Below are positions 23,318 to 31,701 of a DNA stretch of 64,000 bases, piece by piece; within the stretch, counting starts at the first letter, position 1; every line of letters starts with the position of its first letter. Below the pieces are notes generated by a model that made no database searches, had not been told where the DNA came from, and saw only the letters and a list, made by a program, of their open reading frames with translations. Source of the DNA: JBMOKT01 sp049323895. GTDB lineage: Bacteria > Bacillota > Peptococcia > Peptococcales > BICA1-8. The translations under genes and the position numbers were made by a program. The DNA is taken from positions 62,001-126,000 of the forward strand of contig JBMOKT010000013.1 of NCBI GenBank assembly GCA_049323895.1, in the 5' to 3' direction.

Positions 23318-24535
23318 ATGAAAACAAAATCTTTTTTAACAGTAAAAGAAGTTAATCTGTATATAAAGAATCTCCTTGAGGGAGATTCTTTATTATCTAA
23401 TTTATGGATTAAAGGAGAAATATCTAACTTTAAGCCCCATAGCTCCGGACATTTCTATTTTAATCTTAAAGACCAGTCAGGCACTTTGAAATGCGTTATG
23501 TTTAAAAGCCGCTCTCAAAGATTAAAGTTTATGCCTGTTCACGGCATGCAGGTTTTAGCTCTTGGTTATATTTCCCTCTATGAAAGGGATGGACAGTATC
23601 AATTATACATCGAAGAAATGCTGCCGGAAGGTGCTGGCTCTTTGCACATTGCTTATGAACAATTAAAGGAAAAATTAACAAAGGAAGGACTTTTTGCGGG
23701 CGAGAAAAAGAGGAAATTACCTTTTTTACCCGGAACAATAGGTATTATCACTTCCCTAACTGGTGCTGCACTGAAAGATATGCTTAGTATTTTGAGGCGG
23801 CGGTCGCCACAGGTCAGAGTACTGATCTCACCTGCCATAGTCCAGGGACAAGAGGGAGTGGGTTCAATTGTAAATGCCCTAGAGAGAATGTACCGGCACA
23901 ATCCTGATGTTATAATTATCGGCAGAGGCGGAGGTTCATTAGAGGATTTGTGGTGTTTTAACGAAGAAGAGGTGGTACGCAAAATAAGCTCTAGTCCTAT
24001 ACCAATTGTCAGTGCAGTGGGGCATGAAACAGATTATACCCTAAGTGATTTTGCCGCAGATGTAAGGGCGGCTACTCCTTCCATGGCTGCTGAAATTGTT
24101 GTGCCTATCCGACAGGAATTGCAAAACCAGCTCTTAACTAATGCAAGCAGGCTGAAAAATGCTATTTTTAAATATATAAACCAGGAACACCAGCGGGTCA
24201 GTTACCTGACAAAAAGCCATATACTAAGGGAGCCCAAAAGGATATTAACAAAATATCAGCAGGAAGCTGATTTTTTGCAAAACCAGCTAATCTCCCTATA
24301 TAAAGAAAATTATTTATTAGAAAAAAATAAAGTAAGTATCCTTATTAACAAGCTGGATGCGTTAAGTCCATTGAGGACTTTAGCCAGAGGCTATGCTATT
24401 GTTGCTGATATCACGGGTGAAATAATCAAATCAGTCCAGCAGGTGAGTTCTCAGGATATTCTTATAGTTAACCTGAGCGATGGTTCTTTGGACTGCAAAG
24501 TAATGGAAAAAAAGGAGAAGGTCTATGAAGGATAG
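23318..24535 (+). CDS. xseA: Exodeoxyribonuclease VII large subunit
   Basis: This 405-residue XseA has an N-terminal OB fold (LWIKGEISNFKPHSSGHFYFNLKDQSGTLKCVMF) and the catalytic domain (GTIGIITSLTGAALKDMLSIL, IIGRGGGSLEDLWCFNEE, VSAVGHETDYTLSDFAADVRAATPSMAAE). The enzyme degrades single-stranded DNA. A 13-bp perfect hairpin lies within codons 16-26. The gene overlaps xseB by 11 nt. Confidence 0.97.
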   Translation: MKTKSFLTVKEVNLYIKNLLEGDSLLSNLWIKGEISNFKPHSSGHFYFNLKDQSGTLKCVMFKSRSQRLKFMPVHGMQVLALGYISLYERDGQYQLYIEEMLPEGAGSLHIAYEQLKEKLTKEGLFAGEKKRKLPFLPGTIGIITSLTGAALKDMLSILRRRSPQVRVLISPAIVQGQEGVGSIVNALERMYRHNPDVIIIGRGGGSLEDLWCFNEEEVVRKISSSPIPIVSAVGHETDYTLSDFAADVRAATPSMAAEIVVPIRQELQNQLLTNASRLKNAIFKYINQEHQRVSYLTKSHILREPKRILTKYQQEADFLQNQLISLYKENYLLEKNKVSILINKLDALSPLRTLARGYAIVADITGEIIKSVQQVSSQDILIVNLSDGSLDCKVMEKKEKVYEG

Positions 24536-24752
24536 TATCTTAACTTATGAAGAGTCGGTGACCAAACTGGAGGAAATTATCAGACAGCTGGAAAAAGGAG
24601 AAATCCCCTTAGAAAAATCCATAAGGCTTTTCTCTGAAGGTATGGAGTTGGTAAAAACCTGCAATAATTACCTGGAGCAAGCCGAGGAAAAGATAAAAGT
24701 AATTGTCGATGGGGAAAAAACTGAAGATTTCACCTTCAAACAGGAGGAATAG
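24525..24752 (+). CDS. xseB: Exodeoxyribonuclease VII small subunit
   Basis: This 75-residue helical XseB contains the family signature TYEESVTKLEEIIRQLEKGEIPLEKSIRLFSEGMEL. It is the multicopy regulatory subunit of exonuclease VII. It overlaps xseA, with GGAGAAGG upstream of its ATG. Confidence 0.96.
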   Translation: MKDSILTYEESVTKLEEIIRQLEKGEIPLEKSIRLFSEGMELVKTCNNYLEQAEEKIKVIVDGEKTEDFTFKQEE

Positions 24753-24753
24753 T

Positions 24754-25641
24754 ATGGAGTTAAGGGTATATTTAAGGGAGAAAAAAACCATTATAGATAA
24801 AGCACTAGATGAAATTTTGATTCCTGCCTCTTATCAGCCGCCAAAGATTCATGAAGCAATGAGATATAGTGTTTTTGCCGGCGGAAAACGTTTACGGCCA
24901 ATTCTTTGCATGGCAGCAGCGGAAACAGTGGGAGGTTCATCTGAGGTAGTGATGCCCATTGCCTGTGCGCTGGAGTTTATTCATACCTACTCTCTTATAC
25001 ATGACGATTTACCCCCCATGGATGATGATAATTTGCGAAGAGGTAAGCCCACAAACCATGTGATTTTTGGAGAGGCAACGGCAATTTTGGCAGGGGACGG
25101 ATTATTAACTTATGCTTTTGAAATTATCAGTAGATATGGATTAGAGCATGGGGAAAAGGATAAAATTTTCCAGGTTGGAGCAGAAATTGCCAAGGCTGCT
25201 GGGACATTAGGAATGATTGGCGGGCAGGTTGTCGATATGGAATCGGAAAATATAACAATAGATTCTCAAACCTTAGAATATATCCATCATCACAAAACAG
25301 GTGCCTTAATAAGGGCTTCTGTAAGGTCAGGAGCAATTTTGGGGGGAGGAAATCAGAGGGAGGTCGAACAATTATCCTTTTATGCCGATTATTTAGGATT
25401 GGCCTTCCAGATTACCGATGACCTGCTGGATGTTTTGGGAGAGGAAGAGAAAATCGGTAAGCCAATCGGAAGTGATGACAAGAATAAAAAAGCCACTTTT
25501 CCTAGTATTTACGGAGTCAGCCAGTCTCAGGAAATGGCAGAAGATGCAGTACGGAAAGCAATAGCTGCTTTGGATATATTTGGACAAAAAGCGAATCCAC
25601 TGCGGCAGCTCGCTGGATACTTGTTAAACCGAGATAGCTAG
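24754..25641 (+). CDS. ispA: Polyprenyl (farnesyl/geranylgeranyl) diphosphate synthase
   Basis: This 295-residue trans-prenyltransferase has the first Asp-rich motif (IHDDLPPMDDDNLRRG, near residue 84) and the second (QITDDLLDVLGEEEKIGKPIGSD). FAGGKRLRP carries the IPP-binding residues. The ATG at 24754 lies 1 nt after the xseB stop with CAGGAGG upstream; an in-frame ATG at 24703 lies within xseB. It makes C15-C20 isoprenoid precursors; dxs is in the same gene run. Confidence 0.95.
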   Translation: MELRVYLREKKTIIDKALDEILIPASYQPPKIHEAMRYSVFAGGKRLRPILCMAAAETVGGSSEVVMPIACALEFIHTYSLIHDDLPPMDDDNLRRGKPTNHVIFGEATAILAGDGLLTYAFEIISRYGLEHGEKDKIFQVGAEIAKAAGTLGMIGGQVVDMESENITIDSQTLEYIHHHKTGALIRASVRSGAILGGGNQREVEQLSFYADYLGLAFQITDDLLDVLGEEEKIGKPIGSDDKNKKATFPSIYGVSQSQEMAEDAVRKAIAALDIFGQKANPLRQLAGYLLNRDS

Positions 25642-25669
25642 AAAACCTTTAAAATTAGGGGCGAACAAA

Positions 25670-26110
25670 GTGATTTATCAGGAATTATTTGATAACCAAA
25701 TATTGAGGGTAACGCTTTTTGCCTGGGCTTTAGCACAATTACTCAAGGTTATAATTGTTTTGTGGACACAAAGAAAGTGGGATTTTACCCGTCTGGTGGG
25801 GGCCGGTGGCATGCCAAGCTCCCATTCGGCACTAGTAACTTCTTTGGGTGTATGTGTGGGAAAAACCTATGGTTACGATTCAGGGGAATTTGCCCTGGCC
25901 TTTACAATTGCCATGGTGGTTATGTATGATGCGGCAGGTGTCAGAAGAGCTGCCGGAAAACAGGCTGAAGTGTTGAATCAAATTATTGATGATTTATACC
26001 ACCACCGTACCGAGTTTAACCGGGAAAGGCTAAAAGAGCTGTTAGGTCATACACCAATTGAAGTTGTTGCTGGAGCGATTTTGGGTATAACCATAGGAAT
26101 ATTGTTTTAA
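25670..26110 (+). CDS. Divergent PAP2-family (DUF212) membrane protein
   Basis: This 146-residue protein has about four membrane helices. It carries the family motifs GAGGMPSSHSALVTSL and YDAAGVRRAAGKQAEVLNQI, then GHTPIEVVAGAILGI, matching the DUF212 divergent acid phosphatase/PAP2 family. Substrate is unknown; the position after a prenyl diphosphate synthase suggests an isoprenoid phosphate. It starts at GTG 25670. Confidence 0.88.
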   Translation: MIYQELFDNQILRVTLFAWALAQLLKVIIVLWTQRKWDFTRLVGAGGMPSSHSALVTSLGVCVGKTYGYDSGEFALAFTIAMVVMYDAAGVRRAAGKQAEVLNQIIDDLYHHRTEFNRERLKELLGHTPIEVVAGAILGITIGILF

Positions 26111-26129
26111 TTATATTTGAATTTGAATA

Positions 26130-26158
26130 TTGCAAACTACTGTGTTAAAATATATAAA
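26130..26158 (+). promoter_or_regulatory. Candidate sigma-A promoter of the OLE RNA
   Basis: TTGCAA (26130-26135) and TATAAA (26153-26158) are separated by exactly 17 nt. Initiation 6-8 nt downstream would fall at about 26164-26166, where the closing helix of the OLE RNA begins. The agreement between the promoter and the independent RNA boundary strengthens both. Confidence 0.6.
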
Positions 26159-26163
26159 GTTAA

Positions 26164-26757
26164 GATAGATGGTGCAGTATTCTAGTCGGCCAGCTAATTC
26201 TGAAGGCGGGCTTAAAAATCCGTCAAAGGGCACATCGATGAAGTTCCTGGTGGTGGCTTTGGACGCCCAGTCTGGGGCTGGTACTGGGAGTTAAGGTGGG
26301 AGGGCGATCCGCAACGGCATGTGGGCGATGACCCTGTCACCGTGGAGGCCTAAGTGCGTGGATTGGCATCACCGTATGTCGGTCTATGGCTTAGAGTTAA
26401 ACCTGTATTCGGTAGTAAATGCTGGGTACAGCGTAGCCTGCCTTGAGTGGGTGATGGTGGATGGTTAAAAAGGTATTTTAACTGTCACGGCCATGACGTT
26501 AAAATATGCCTGAAACCATCTTTGCAAAAGAGGCTAGGAATTAGTAATGGTTGTTGAGGAAATCTCCTAGACTGTTTACTCACGTAAGGCTTATTAGGGA
26601 TTAAAGTGTGGACTGAGTGGTAATCCAGTTCTGTAAATGGCGACACACAGGGTAGTTTTAATGGGAAACCGCCAGGTTGGGTGACCACTGGTATACTACT
26701 GGGAAAACCTACTGGACCTAAGCCACAACGTTTACCTTTTAAGCTGCCATCTATCTG
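26164..26757 (+). ncRNA. ole: OLE RNA (ornate, large, extremophilic RNA)
   Basis: This non-coding stretch of about 594 nt is richer in GC than its surroundings. Its two ends pair: GATAGATGG at 26164-26172 with CCATCTATC at 26747-26755, with adjacent GCAG / CTGC. It lies downstream of xseAB and ispA and directly upstream of a membrane protein of the OapA type followed by dxs, the described context of OLE RNA. The length matches the class (about 600 nt). OLE RNAs form membrane-bound complexes with OapA and contribute to stress tolerance in Bacillus halodurans. I identified it by size, pairing and context, not by a covariance model. Confidence 0.88.
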
Positions 26758-26967
26758 TCATTAAATATTAAGTGGCTAGTTGTTAGTGGCTAGTAAAATA
26801 ACTGACTAGTGACTGGTGACTTATCAGTTTGAGAGTTTGATAGTGTGATAGTAAAAGGCGTGACACCAAATCTAACGAATAAGATTTTTCTGTAATAAAA
26901 ATATTGCTTTATAATTGTTTAACTGCCATAGAGTATATCCAGTAAGCTTTGTATGGAGTGAGAAAAG
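26758..26967 (+). repeat. Heptamer-like repeats and an AATCTAACGAA motif between OLE RNA and oapA
   Basis: From 26772 the sequence falls into degenerate heptads (GTGGCTA, GTTGTTA, GTGGCTA, then CTGACTA, GTGACTG, GTGACTT), resembling the GTGACT(G/A) heptads at 16268. AAATCTAACGAA at 26868-26879 matches a block of the pilin-flanking repeat. No ORF was found. The AT-rich stretch before oapA may hold a promoter, but I see no clear match. Confidence 0.5.
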
Positions 26968-27528
26968 TTGGGAAATAATAAAAAAAGACATCCCGTTAGA
27001 AGCAGTTTAGTTATTGCCCTGGGAACTTTTATAGTAAGTATTATAATCTTTATTGCTTCCGAATTACTTTTACAATCGGTAGCTTTTTTATTAGGTATGG
27101 TTTTATTGGTAATTATAATATTATTTGGAATTCTTTTTGATATAATTGGGGTAGCTGCTGCTGCCGCCGACGAATCGGCTTTAAACGCCAAAGCGGCAAA
27201 AAAAATCCCCGGAGCCCGGGAGGGTGTTTATTTACTGCAAAATGCAGATAAAGTAACCAGTTTTTGCAATGATGTGGTAGGTGATATCAGTGGTACTTTG
27301 AGCGGTGGTATTGGTGCAGCTCTGATTTTCCAATTGCTGCTAACCTATCCTAGCTTGAATAAACTATTATTAAGCTCAGTAATGGCTGGTCTTGTGGCAG
27401 CTTTGACAGTTGGAGGGAAGGCTCTTGCCAAAGGTTTTGCTTTGGATAACAGCAATGATATTATTTTTTGGGTAGGGAAATTTATTAAGAAAAACCAGGA
27501 TTTATTTGGTATTCGACTTTATCGTTGA
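26968..27528 (+). CDS. oapA: OLE-associated membrane protein OapA
   Basis: This 186-residue protein has two long N-terminal membrane helices (about residues 12-33 and 38-60). A charged conserved core follows (DIIGVAAAAADESALNAKAAKKIPGAREG), then NADKVTSFCNDVVGDISGTLSGGIGAAL and two further hydrophobic segments. The gene lies immediately after the OLE RNA and before dxs, as described for OapA, which binds OLE RNA at the membrane. The start is TTG 26968 with GGAGTGAG upstream. Identity is from context and the conserved core. Confidence 0.87.
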   Translation: MGNNKKRHPVRSSLVIALGTFIVSIIIFIASELLLQSVAFLLGMVLLVIIILFGILFDIIGVAAAAADESALNAKAAKKIPGAREGVYLLQNADKVTSFCNDVVGDISGTLSGGIGAALIFQLLLTYPSLNKLLLSSVMAGLVAALTVGGKALAKGFALDNSNDIIFWVGKFIKKNQDLFGIRLYR

Positions 27529-27541
27529 GAAGGTGGGAAAT

Positions 27542-29467
27542 TTGAATCTACTGCAAAAGATAAAAAATCCCCAGGATATAAAAAAAATGGGAATGACAGA
27601 TTTGCAGCAACTGGCAAAGGAGATTAGGTCTGAAATAATAACCACTGTCTCCAAAACGGGGGGGCACCTTGCTCCCAATTTAGGTGTAGTGGAGTTAACC
27701 CTGGCAATTCATAGCATTTTTTCAGCCCCGGTTGATAAAATAATTTGGGATGTTGGACATCAAGCCTATGTACACAAGTTGCTGACAGGCCGTTATGAGC
27801 AATTCTCTACACTAAGGCAATTTGAAGGTATGTCTGGATTTCCTAAGCGGTCGGAAAGCGTATATGATGTTTTTGACGCCGGGCATTCCAGCACTTCTAT
27901 TTCTGCTGCTTTAGGTTTTGCTAAAGCAAGGGATTTACAGGGAGAAAAATATAATGTTGTAGCTGTTATTGGTGATGGTGCTATGACCGGCGGAATGGCT
28001 TTTGAGGCCCTAAACCATGCCGGACACCTTGGGACTAATTTAACAGTAATTTTGAATGACAACGAAATGTCTATCGGGCAAAATGTGGGGGCTATGTCTG
28101 CTTATCTCAACAGGGTACGGGTAGATCCTTTTTATACCAAACGAAAAGAAGATATAGAGTTCTTACTGAAAAAAATTCCTGCCATTGGGCCTACCATGGT
28201 TAAAGCTGCTGATAGGCTAAAGGACAGCTTTAAATACCTCTTAGTGCCTGGAATGCTTTTTGAAGAACTGGGTTTTAAATATTTCGGACCTGTTAACGGG
28301 CACGACATCGCAGAGATAAAAACAGTACTGCAAAATACCAAAAACATAGGCAAGCCAGTTTTAGTACATGTAATAACTAAGAAAGGCAAAGGTTATGCCC
28401 CTGCTGAAAAGAACCCCGACAAATTCCATGGTGTAGGTCCCTTCGATTTAGACACGGGTATTATTGAAAATAAGACAAATGTTCCCAGCTATACAAATGT
28501 TTTCAGTGACACCTTACTTTTATTGGGAGAACAAGAAGACAAGCTGCTTGCCTTCACTGCGGCAATGGGTGAAGGAACAGGTATTAATAAATTTGCCATT
28601 AAGTTCCCCCATAGATGCTTTGATGTAGGGATTGCAGAACAGCACGGTGTAACTATGGCCGCCGCACTCGCTTTGGAAGGCTATAAGCCTGTAGTTGCCA
28701 TCTATTCAACCTTTTTACAGAGGGCATATGACCAGATTGTCCATGATGTGGCTTTGCAAAAGGCACCTGTTATCTTTGCCATTGACCGGGCGGGATTAGT
28801 GGGGGAGGATGGGCCAACCCACCATGGTGTATTTGATATTTCTTTTTTAAGACATATTCCAAATATGGTTATTATGTCTCCTAAGGATGAGAATGAGCTA
28901 AGGCATATGCTTTTTACGGCTACTTTTTGCCAGTATCCTACAGCTATACGCTATCCCCGGGGTACGGGACTGGGTGTGGAGTTAGACAAAGAGCTAAAAT
29001 CTTTAGAAATAGGTAAAGGCGAGGTAATTAGGGAGGGCAGCGATTTTTGCTTTATAGCTATTGGCAACATGGTTGAAACTGCCCGGCAGACGGCTGATTT
29101 ACTGTGGGAAGAGAAAAGACTCTCCTGTACAGTTATTAATGCTCGATTCATAAAACCTTTAGATGAGGAAACTATTATTAAAACCCTTTCGCAAAAAAAT
29201 CAAGGTATAGTTACCTTTGAAGAACATGCCCTGGCGGGAGGATTTGGCAGTTGTATTCTGGAATTGCTGGAGAAGCATAACATCAAGAAAAAGGTGCTAA
29301 GAATCGGCTTGGAGGATGAATTTGCAGCCCATGGAAAAATTGATAAGTTACGGGATTTTTATGGTCTTACTCCGTTAAAGATAAAAGAGAAAATACATAA
29401 GGAATTTAATCTGGATGCCGATACTCTGAAGAAAATTGCCATTAATCTTGCAGGGAGAAGAATGTAA
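27542..29467 (+). CDS. dxs: 1-deoxy-D-xylulose-5-phosphate synthase
   Basis: This 641-residue thiamine diphosphate enzyme condenses pyruvate and glyceraldehyde 3-phosphate, the first step of the MEP isoprenoid pathway. Visible motifs are GHLAPNLGVVELT, WDVGHQAYVHKLLTGR, the ThDP site VIGDGAMTGGMAFEALNHAG, and the transketolase pyrimidine-domain DVGIAEQHGVTMAAALA. TTG 27542 follows GAAGGTGGG and aligns with the usual start; an ATG at 27506 overlaps oapA. It overlaps tlyA by 1 nt. Confidence 0.97.
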   Translation: MNLLQKIKNPQDIKKMGMTDLQQLAKEIRSEIITTVSKTGGHLAPNLGVVELTLAIHSIFSAPVDKIIWDVGHQAYVHKLLTGRYEQFSTLRQFEGMSGFPKRSESVYDVFDAGHSSTSISAALGFAKARDLQGEKYNVVAVIGDGAMTGGMAFEALNHAGHLGTNLTVILNDNEMSIGQNVGAMSAYLNRVRVDPFYTKRKEDIEFLLKKIPAIGPTMVKAADRLKDSFKYLLVPGMLFEELGFKYFGPVNGHDIAEIKTVLQNTKNIGKPVLVHVITKKGKGYAPAEKNPDKFHGVGPFDLDTGIIENKTNVPSYTNVFSDTLLLLGEQEDKLLAFTAAMGEGTGINKFAIKFPHRCFDVGIAEQHGVTMAAALALEGYKPVVAIYSTFLQRAYDQIVHDVALQKAPVIFAIDRAGLVGEDGPTHHGVFDISFLRHIPNMVIMSPKDENELRHMLFTATFCQYPTAIRYPRGTGLGVELDKELKSLEIGKGEVIREGSDFCFIAIGNMVETARQTADLLWEEKRLSCTVINARFIKPLDEETIIKTLSQKNQGIVTFEEHALAGGFGSCILELLEKHNIKKKVLRIGLEDEFAAHGKIDKLRDFYGLTPLKIKEKIHKEFNLDADTLKKIAINLAGRRM

Positions 29468-30270
29468 TGGGAAAAATCCGCTTAGACATGCGTATGGTTG
29501 AGCTGGGTCTTGTAGAAAGCAGGGAAAAAGCAAAAGCCTTAATAATGGCTGGTCAGGTAAAAATTAATAATATAAAAGCTGAAAAAGCTGGGACTGCTGT
29601 TGATGAAACAACCCAGATTGAGATTACCGGCCAAAAACTTCCATATGTCAGCCGGGGAGGATTAAAACTAGAACAGGCTATTAAATATTTTGCATTAGAT
29701 CTAAAAAATAAAATAATGGCTGATATCGGAGCGTCTACGGGTGGTTTTACAGACTGTGCCCTGCAATATGGAGTAGATAAGGTCTATGCTGTTGATGTAG
29801 GTTATGGGCAACTGGATTGGAAACTAAGAACAAATCCCCGGGTTATCAATATGGAACGTACCAACGCCAGGTATATAACAATAGATGATATTGGTGAACT
29901 GCTGGATTTAATTTCTATAGATGTTGCCTTTATTTCCTTGGAAAAAATACTGCCTGCGCTGAAGGCTCTGCTAAAAGAGGATGGGATAATAATTGCCCTT
30001 ATAAAACCTCAATTTGAAGCAGGCAGGGAAAATATAGGCAAAAAGGGTGTTGTAAGGGATCCCGACATACACATAGATGTTATTAAAAAAATAGTTTCTT
30101 TCAGCCAGGAGCTGGGAATGGGAGTTAAGGGGCTGACATTTTCGCCTGTTACAGGACCTGAGGGTAATATCGAATATCTTGTTCTTTTAGACAATACGGG
30201 ACAAGTTGATCAATTTAACATAACTTCTATAGTGAAAGAGGCACATGAAAAACTAAATGGTAGAGGATAA
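29467..30270 (+). CDS. tlyA: TlyA-family rRNA 2'-O-methyltransferase
   Basis: This 267-residue protein has an N-terminal S4 RNA-binding domain (RLDMRMVELGLVESREKAKALIMAGQVKIN) and an FtsJ-like methyltransferase domain (MADIGASTGGFTDCALQYGVDKVYAVDVGYGQL). Homologues methylate cytidines in 16S and 23S rRNA. The position between dxs and nadK/argR/recN is standard for Firmicutes. Confidence 0.95.
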   Translation: MGKIRLDMRMVELGLVESREKAKALIMAGQVKINNIKAEKAGTAVDETTQIEITGQKLPYVSRGGLKLEQAIKYFALDLKNKIMADIGASTGGFTDCALQYGVDKVYAVDVGYGQLDWKLRTNPRVINMERTNARYITIDDIGELLDLISIDVAFISLEKILPALKALLKEDGIIIALIKPQFEAGRENIGKKGVVRDPDIHIDVIKKIVSFSQELGMGVKGLTFSPVTGPEGNIEYLVLLDNTGQVDQFNITSIVKEAHEKLNGRG

Positions 30271-30309
30271 AACTTCCTATTGTCGAATACTTGGATAGAG
30301 GTGGAATTG

Positions 30310-30819
30310 ATGAGAATTTCTGATATTCTTATTCTAGGTATAATTATAGGGAGTTTTTTATTTTATTTTATTAATAAAAAAATCAATGTTTGGCGCAGCA
30401 GGCAGAAATATTTGACTGCAAAGAAGGCTGAAAAGGATGCTATTTCTTTTTTACTTAAACAGGGATATGATATAATTGATGTTCAGCAGAAGCAGCCTTT
30501 GGAAATATTTATTGATGGGAAATCATATCAGACCCATGTGCAAGTGGATTTTATCGTAAAGAAAAATGGAAAAAGGTATGTTGTTGAAGTTAAAACCGGG
30601 CAAAAGACCCGGGCTACTACAGCCTTGGTTCGCAGACAGCTTTTGGAATATTATTTGGTCTTTAATCCAGATGGAATTTTATTGTTAGACATGGATAAAG
30701 GAACATTAAAAAGGATAGAATTTTCATGGGGTAGACCACAATTTGCTTTTAAACGATTAATAATGCTTTGTATAATAGGCTTGGTTATTGGAGCACTAAT
30801 TTGGTTTTTGTGGGGCTGA
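30310..30819 (+). CDS. Membrane-anchored PD-(D/E)XK nuclease-like protein
   Basis: This 169-residue protein has a transmembrane helix at each end (about residues 5-22 and 148-167). The soluble core reads VDFIVKKNGKRYVVEVKTGQ, a D...ExK arrangement typical of restriction-endonuclease-fold nucleases. TALVRRQLLEYYLVF follows, resembling the conserved Gln/Tyr helix. Substrate and role are unknown. ATG 30310 is preceded by AGAGGTGG. A 0A-box-like TGTCGAA lies at 30281, possibly by chance. Confidence 0.65.
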   Translation: MRISDILILGIIIGSFLFYFINKKINVWRSRQKYLTAKKAEKDAISFLLKQGYDIIDVQQKQPLEIFIDGKSYQTHVQVDFIVKKNGKRYVVEVKTGQKTRATTALVRRQLLEYYLVFNPDGILLLDMDKGTLKRIEFSWGRPQFAFKRLIMLCIIGLVIGALIWFLWG

Positions 30820-30831
30820 AAGGAGAATTAA

Positions 30832-31701
30832 ATGCGAAAAATTTCAAAAATAGGACTAATTATTAATTATAATAAAAAACAGCCGGTCCAATTAGGAAAA
30901 GAAATTTTCCAATGGCTTAGTAATCACCATATTGAAGTATACGCTCCGGTGGAAGATGCAACATTTCTGGAATTAGCAGGTTTAGAACAGGGAGATTTTT
31001 GTTCGAAGGTGGACATGGTAATGGTTTTAGGAGGGGACGGCACTTTTCTTCGGGCGGCTAGGTTTATTGCGGGGTATGAGATTCCCATCCTGGGTGTCAA
31101 CTTGGGTTTTCTTGGTTTTCTGACTGAGATAGAAGTCAAAGATGTTTACATTTATTTAGAAAAGCTTTTAAATGGAGATTTTTATATTGAAGAACGCATG
31201 ATGCTTTCGGGGCATGTAAAAAGAAATAATCAATGGGTTGGCAAATTTCATGCTTTAAATGATTTTGTAATTAATAAAGGTTCTTTTGCCCGCCTGATTA
31301 CCTTGGATGTATTTCTGGGTGATGAGTTTGTCGCTTCTTATGCCGCTGACGGTGTAATTGTTGCAACACCGACCGGCTCAACAGCCTATTCACTTTCTGC
31401 CGGCGGACCAATTGTTCATCCTGCCCTTGATGTATGTATTTTGACTCCTATATGTCCCCATTCCTTATATGCCAGACCAATAATTTCTCCGCCCGAAAAA
31501 ATAGTCAAGGTATCGGTGCGTGCTGTAAAAGCAGAAGCGATGCTTACCGTAGACGGGCAATATGGTTTTAAATTGGAAGATCAAGATGAAGTTTGGATCG
31601 AAAAAGCGGACTATGTTACCAGGCTGATAAGAGTGAGGGGAAGGAAGTTTTTCCAGGTACTGAGAGAAAAACTGAAATCTGATGGTGGTACCTATGAGTA
31701 A
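30832..31701 (+). CDS. nadK: NAD kinase
   Basis: This 289-residue ATP/polyphosphate NAD kinase has the signature GGDGTFLRAARF (near residue 65). The conserved glycine-rich segments GVNLGFLGFLTEIE and TPTGSTAYSLSAGGPIVHP are also present. It makes NADP, needed by NfnAB. AAAGGAG precedes the ATG. It overlaps the next gene by 8 nt. Confidence 0.97.
   Translation: MRKISKIGLIINYNKKQPVQLGKEIFQWLSNHHIEVYAPVEDATFLELAGLEQGDFCSKVDMVMVLGGDGTFLRAARFIAGYEIPILGVNLGFLGFLTEIEVKDVYIYLEKLLNGDFYIEERMMLSGHVKRNNQWVGKFHALNDFVINKGSFARLITLDVFLGDEFVASYAADGVIVATPTGSTAYSLSAGGPIVHPALDVCILTPICPHSLYARPIISPPEKIVKVSVRAVKAEAMLTVDGQYGFKLEDQDEVWIEKADYVTRLIRVRGRKFFQVLREKLKSDGGTYE

Noticed and set aside
26485..26688. 67-codon minus-strand ORF within the OLE region
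   Set aside because: It has no ribosome site and no recognisable domain, and lies wholly inside a stretch better explained as structured RNA.
30281..30287. TGTCGAA 0A-box match upstream of the membrane nuclease gene
   Set aside because: A 7-mer is expected several times per 64 kb by chance. There is no accompanying promoter here, and another match lies inside the PepT-like coding sequence.
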